Shown here: positions 59,802 to 64,000 of the stretch, one piece after another | Numbering within the stretch: the stretch's first letter is position 1 | Layout: each line of letters starts with the position of its first letter | From: Mikania micrantha | Taxonomy: Eukaryota > Streptophyta > Magnoliopsida > Asterales > Asteraceae | NCBI GenBank assembly: GCA_009363875.1 | Contig: CM018680.1 | Location: 61,182,700-61,246,699, forward strand | Length of the DNA: 64,000 nt | Reading direction: 5' to 3' | Notes under the pieces: generated by a model | The model's input: only the letters and a program-made list of their open reading frames with translations | Told to the model about the DNA's origin: nothing | The model's database searches: none | Made by a program: the position numbers and the translations under genes

Positions 59802-62800
59802 ATGTCCGGAAGAGGAAACCATGCCCTTCGACTCAAACGTAAGGCAGAAAAGGCACGAATCGACATGATGGTCGAACGCAAATTCAACAAGGTACTCGCG
59901 GAGTACGAGGCCAACCGTCACGCCAGCGAGACGAGTGGTACTAACAACGGTATCAACTCTTGCCTAACATGACTAACATAGTATAGACAGTCTAGACACT
60001 AACACGTTGCATTGAACCCCGACGCACAGGATCCCACGGGGGAGCGACGAAGGGATGCTCGTTTAAGGCGTTCCTGAGCTGCCACCCTCACAAGTTTCAA
60101 GGTACTGAAGGAGCCGTGGGACTGCTTCGTTGGATAGAGAAACTGGAGTCAGTTTTCTCTATAGCTGAATGCTCGGATGAGAACCGGGTAAAATACGCCA
60201 CGGGAACTTTGGAGGGACCAGCCCTCACATGGTGGAACACACATGTCCAAACCTTTGGACTTGAAACTGCAAACTCCATCCATGGGACAACTTCACCAGG
60301 ATGCTGCACGAAGAATACTGTCCTAGGGACGAAATCAGAAAGCTTGAGGAAGAATTTTGGGTGCACAAGATGGTGGGATCTGAAATCGAGAAATACTGTA
60401 CTCGGTTTCACGAGCTGTGCAAGCTATGCCCGGCAATGGTAACGCCGGAGTACAAGAAGATTGAACAATTCATTAGTGGATTGCCGGAGCAGATTCAGAG
60501 TACGGTGACTGCTTCCGATCGCACCACCATCCAACCACTGATTCGCTTGGCACACAAACTGACTGATCAGGCAGTAGCCCAGGGAAAGCTACCTAAAAGG
60601 GGTGAACATCTGAAACCCCAAGAACCCAAGCGAAAGTGGGAGCCCAGCAACAACCGCACCTTCTCACCCCAGCAAGCGACCCAACACCGGCCTGCACCTG
60701 CCAAGGTTTTCGCTGCCACCCAACCGAACACTCAAGGTAAGGGAGGATATCAGGGCAACAGCCCAAAATGCAACATCTGCAACTATCATCATTTTGGCCC
60801 ATGCAAAAAGGGCAAGTGCACCAACTGTGGCAGAAATGGACATCTGGCTAAAGAATGCCGATCAAACCCCAATCCAAATCTCAACAAAAATGACACCTTA
60901 AAGGGATGCTTCACTTGCGGGAAGCCAGGGCATATGCGCCGAGATTGCCCACAAAACAAGAACACTGGAGGTAACCCGGCAAGGGGACGAGCATTCGTAA
61001 TTGGATCGGGTGAAGCTAAAGATGACCCCAATGTCGTCACCGGTACGTTTCTTTTAAATAATGTTTATGCTAGCATATTATTTGATACCGGTGCCGATAG
61101 AAGTTTTATATCTAGTGAATTTAGTAAACTGTTTGATATGACACCAACACCACTAGACTATAAGTACACCGTAGAGTTAGCGGACGGCAAGCTGATTAAA
61201 ACACAACACATCCTCAAGGGGTGTGTTTTGACACTAGCAACCCATCAGCTGATGATTGACTTGATGCCAGTAACTCTCGGGAGCTTCGACGTGGTGATTG
61301 GAATGGATTGGCTATCTGCAAATCACGTCGAGATCGTGTGCAATGAGAAGATCGTGCGAATTACATTGCCAAGTGGAGAGCAGATTTCAATTCAAGGGGA
61401 ACGGCGCGGAATACCATTAAACATCATGTCTTGCATGAAGGCAAACAAATATTTGAGGAAAGGATACACGGCTATCTTAGCTCTTATCACCGAACAATCA
61501 AAGAAGGAACGGAAGATCGAGGACATCGCTATTGTTCGCAATTATCCGGAAGTCTTTCCTGACGATCTACTGGGACTACCACCAGCACGACAAGTGGAGT
61601 TTCAGATAGATCTAATACCAGGAGCAGCACCGATAGCTAAGGCACCATACCGATTGGCTCCTACTGAAATGCAAGAACTATCTAATCAACTTCAGGAGTT
61701 GTTGGATAAAGGATTTATCCGACCGAGCTTCTCACCTTGGGGAGCACCGGTATTGTTTGTGAAGAAGAAGGACGGATCATTCCGTATGTGTATAGACTAC
61801 CGAGAACTAAACAAGGTAACGATCAAGAACCGATATCCATTACCTCGAATAGACGATTTGTTTGACCAATTGCAAGGGTCAAGCTACTATTCGAAGATCG
61901 ATTTAAGATCTGGGTACCATCAACTCAGAGTACAAGAAGGAGATATACCAAAGACAGCCTTCAGAACACGGTATGGACATTACGAATTTCTAGTCATGCC
62001 GTTCGGGCTGACCAACGCACCGGCAGTATTCATGGATCTCATGAATCGAGTGTGTAAGCCGTATCTGGACAAATTCGTAATCGTATTCATAGACGATATC
62101 CTGATTTATTCCAAGACTCAAGAAGAACATGCCGATCACTTAAGACGTGTCTTGGAACTGCTAAAGAAGGAACAACTATACGCGAAGCTTTCCAAATGCG
62201 ATTTTTGGATTCGCGAAGTTCAGTTTCTTGGGCACGTGGTAAACGAGAAGGGAATACATGTAGACCCAGCCAAGATTGAGGCAATCAAGAATTGGGCAGC
62301 ACCTAAGACTCCAACTGAGGTGCGGCAGTTCTTAGGATTGGCCGGATACTACAGGCGGTTTATCGAGGGATTCTCGAAGATCGCACAATCATTGACTTCT
62401 CTTACGCACAAAGACAAGAAGTTTGAATGGGGAGAAAAACAAGAAGCTGCTTTCGACTTGTTGAAGCAGAAATTGTGCAGTGCTCCGATTCTATCGCTAC
62501 CAGACGGGTGTGAAGATTTTGTGGTTTATTGCGACGCATCGAAACAAGGAATCGGTTGTGTGCTAATGCAACGCGAGAAAGTCATAGCCTATGCGTCGCG
62601 ACAGCTAAAGGTGCACGAGAAGAATTACACCACCCATGATCTGGAATTGGGGGCCGTAGTGTTCGCATTAAAAATCTGGCGACACTACCTATACGGTACT
62701 AAGTGTACGATATTCACAGACCATAAGAGCCTGCAGCACATTTTCGACCAAAAGGAGCTAAACATGAGACAACGCAGATGGGTCGAGTTGATAGGTGATT

Positions 62801-64000
62801 ATGACTGTGCAATCAAGTATCATCCCGGGAAAGCCAATGTAGTAGCCGATGCGTTAAGTAGAAAGGAAACAATCAAACGCGTACGAGCACTACAACTTAC
62901 CATTCATTCTGAGCTACCTAATCAGATCCGAGTCGCACAACAAGAAGCTTTGAAAAAGGAAAACCTTATCCTCGAAGCTATGCGGGGTATGGATAAACAG
63001 ATGAAACAGAAAGACGACGGAGCTTACTATCTGATGGACCGAATTTGGATTCCACGCTACGGGAGATTGAGAGAAGTAGTGATGGATGAAGCTCACAAGA
63101 GTCGATACTCGGTACATCCAGGTTCTGACAAGATGTACCACGACCTAAAGGCAACTTATTGGTGGCCTAATATGAAATCAGAAATCGCAACCTATGTGAG
63201 TAAGTGTCTGACTTGCTCCAAAGTTAAGGTCGAATATCAGAAACCGTCAGGGTTACTCCAACAACCGGAAATCCCAGTCTGGAAATGGGAACAGATTTCC
63301 ATGGATTTTATCACCAAGTTGCCAAAGACAGCAAGTGGTTGCGATACCATCTGGGTTATCGTAGACCGACTCACGAAATCGGCACACTTTCTTCCGATTA
63401 AGGAAACCGACAAGTTGGAAAAGTTAACTCGAATCTATTTAAAGGAAAACGTATCCAGACATGGAGTTCCAATCTCTATAATATCCGACCGAGACAGTCG
63501 TTTCACGGCACATTTTTGGAAATCCTTACACAAGGCACTCGGGACGAGATTGGATATGAGCACTGCTTATCATCCACAGACGGATGGTCAGAGTGAACGA
63601 ACCATCCAAACTCTGGAAGACATGCTTCGAGCATGTGTGATTGATTTCGGTAATAGCTGGGAGACTCACCTACCGTTGGTGGAGTTCTCATATAATAACA
63701 GTTACCACACCAGCATTGGAGCTGCACCATTTGAAGCACTGTACGGGCGTAAGTGCAGATCACCACTTTGTTGGATGGAAGTTGGTGAAAGCCAACTGAC
63801 CGGACCCGAGCTTGTGCACGAAACCACAGAAAAGATCGTACAAATACGTAACAGAATGGCAGCAGCTCGAGACCGACAGAAAAGCTATGCCGACAAAAGG
63901 CGCAAGCCTTTGGAATTCCAAGTGGGAGACCGAGTACTTCTTAAAGTCTCACCTTGGAAGGGAGTGATTCGATTTGGAAAAAAGGGGAAAATTAAACCCT
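59802..64000 (+). pseudogene. Element B copy 2 gag-pol, frameshift in gag, cut by window edge
   Basis: Gag exon 1 59802-59949, intron 59950-60029, then exon 2 from 60030. A one-base deletion at about 60280 (CTCCATCCATGG against CTCCATCCCATGG in copy 1) breaks gag after the WWNTHVQTFG region. Protease, RT, RNase H and integrase then read on in one frame without the copy 1 break: the region near 63061 has the extra G. Near 63977 an A-run is one longer than in copy 1, possibly a second frameshift just before the window end. Confidence 0.88.

Larger units (their letters stand above)
47408..64000 (+). mobile_element. Element B: young Ty3/gypsy chromovirus, LTR-internal-LTR-internal, runs off right edge
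   Basis: LTR1 47408-50100, internal 1 50101-55914, LTR2 55915-58605, internal 2 58606 to the window end. Both LTRs start TGTGACACCTCGCAAATTCC and end TTGGGGGTGTGACA. Each internal copy starts with a PBS and carries ORF1, spliced gag, and pol. Internal 1 ends in a purine tract (CTGGGGGATGA). Such a shared-LTR tandem is expected from unequal LTR recombination. The chromodomain in pol marks a chromovirus. Confidence 0.93.

Noticed and set aside
47408..64000. Pure assembly duplication
   Set aside because: The copies differ by scattered substitutions, a 15-bp indel and different frameshifts, so simple duplication of reads is unlikely, though haplotype mixing cannot be excluded.

Overview
The window is nuclear DNA of a flowering plant. 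Spliced genes with GT-AG introns, a plant class III terpene synthase, plant-type CACTA, PIF/Harbinger and hAT DNA transposons and chromodomain Ty3/gypsy retrotransposons all point that way. The terpene synthase and the retroelement style suggest Asteraceae, but that is inference without a search. There is no bacterial or organellar signal, and almost the whole window is transposable elements around one host gene.

Layout. 1-1163: the start of a minus-strand FAR1/MULE-type gene that runs off the left edge, with three GC-rich hairpins in its promoter. 1164-10242: a complete CACTA (En/Spm-like) transposon with CACTACTACA ends and an ATA target-site duplication (TSD), carrying a tnp2-type transposase gene and a Transposase_24-type second gene, both apparently frameshifted. 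10885-11907: a deleted PIF/Harbinger element with a TAA TSD. 12118-12350: a foldback MITE. 13406-25823: a terpene synthase gene with six readable exons, RDR, DDxxD and NSE/DTE motifs, no visible first exon, and a 9-kb second intron. That intron holds several (TA)n-bounded foldback elements, a 1.8-kb Harbinger element with an intact DD35E transposase and TAA TSD, a 122-bp SINE, hAT-type elements and another foldback MITE.

25860-47407: a nested block of decayed Ty3/gypsy sequence on the minus strand. An old chromovirus (element A) has gag-pol broken by stops, frameshifts and three solo LTRs (34945-37162, 39570-43271, 44615-46508). A fourth solo LTR (31869-34727) sits in its 3' LTR. Each solo LTR has TG..CA ends and a perfect 5-bp TSD. 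The element A LTR is followed at its far end by a second initiator-Met primer binding site (PBS), so A was probably once tandem too.

47408-64000: a young plus-strand chromovirus (element B) arranged LTR-internal-LTR-internal, running off the right edge. The two 2.69-kb LTRs are nearly identical. The internal copies carry different one-base frameshifts. Element B has an extra acidic coiled-coil ORF upstream of gag, and gag itself reads in frame only across an 80-nt GT-AG intron.

The less usual signals are the spliced gag plus upstream ORF of element B, and the repeated occurrence in unrelated elements of clusters of short GC-rich palindromes or words, each element with its own word.
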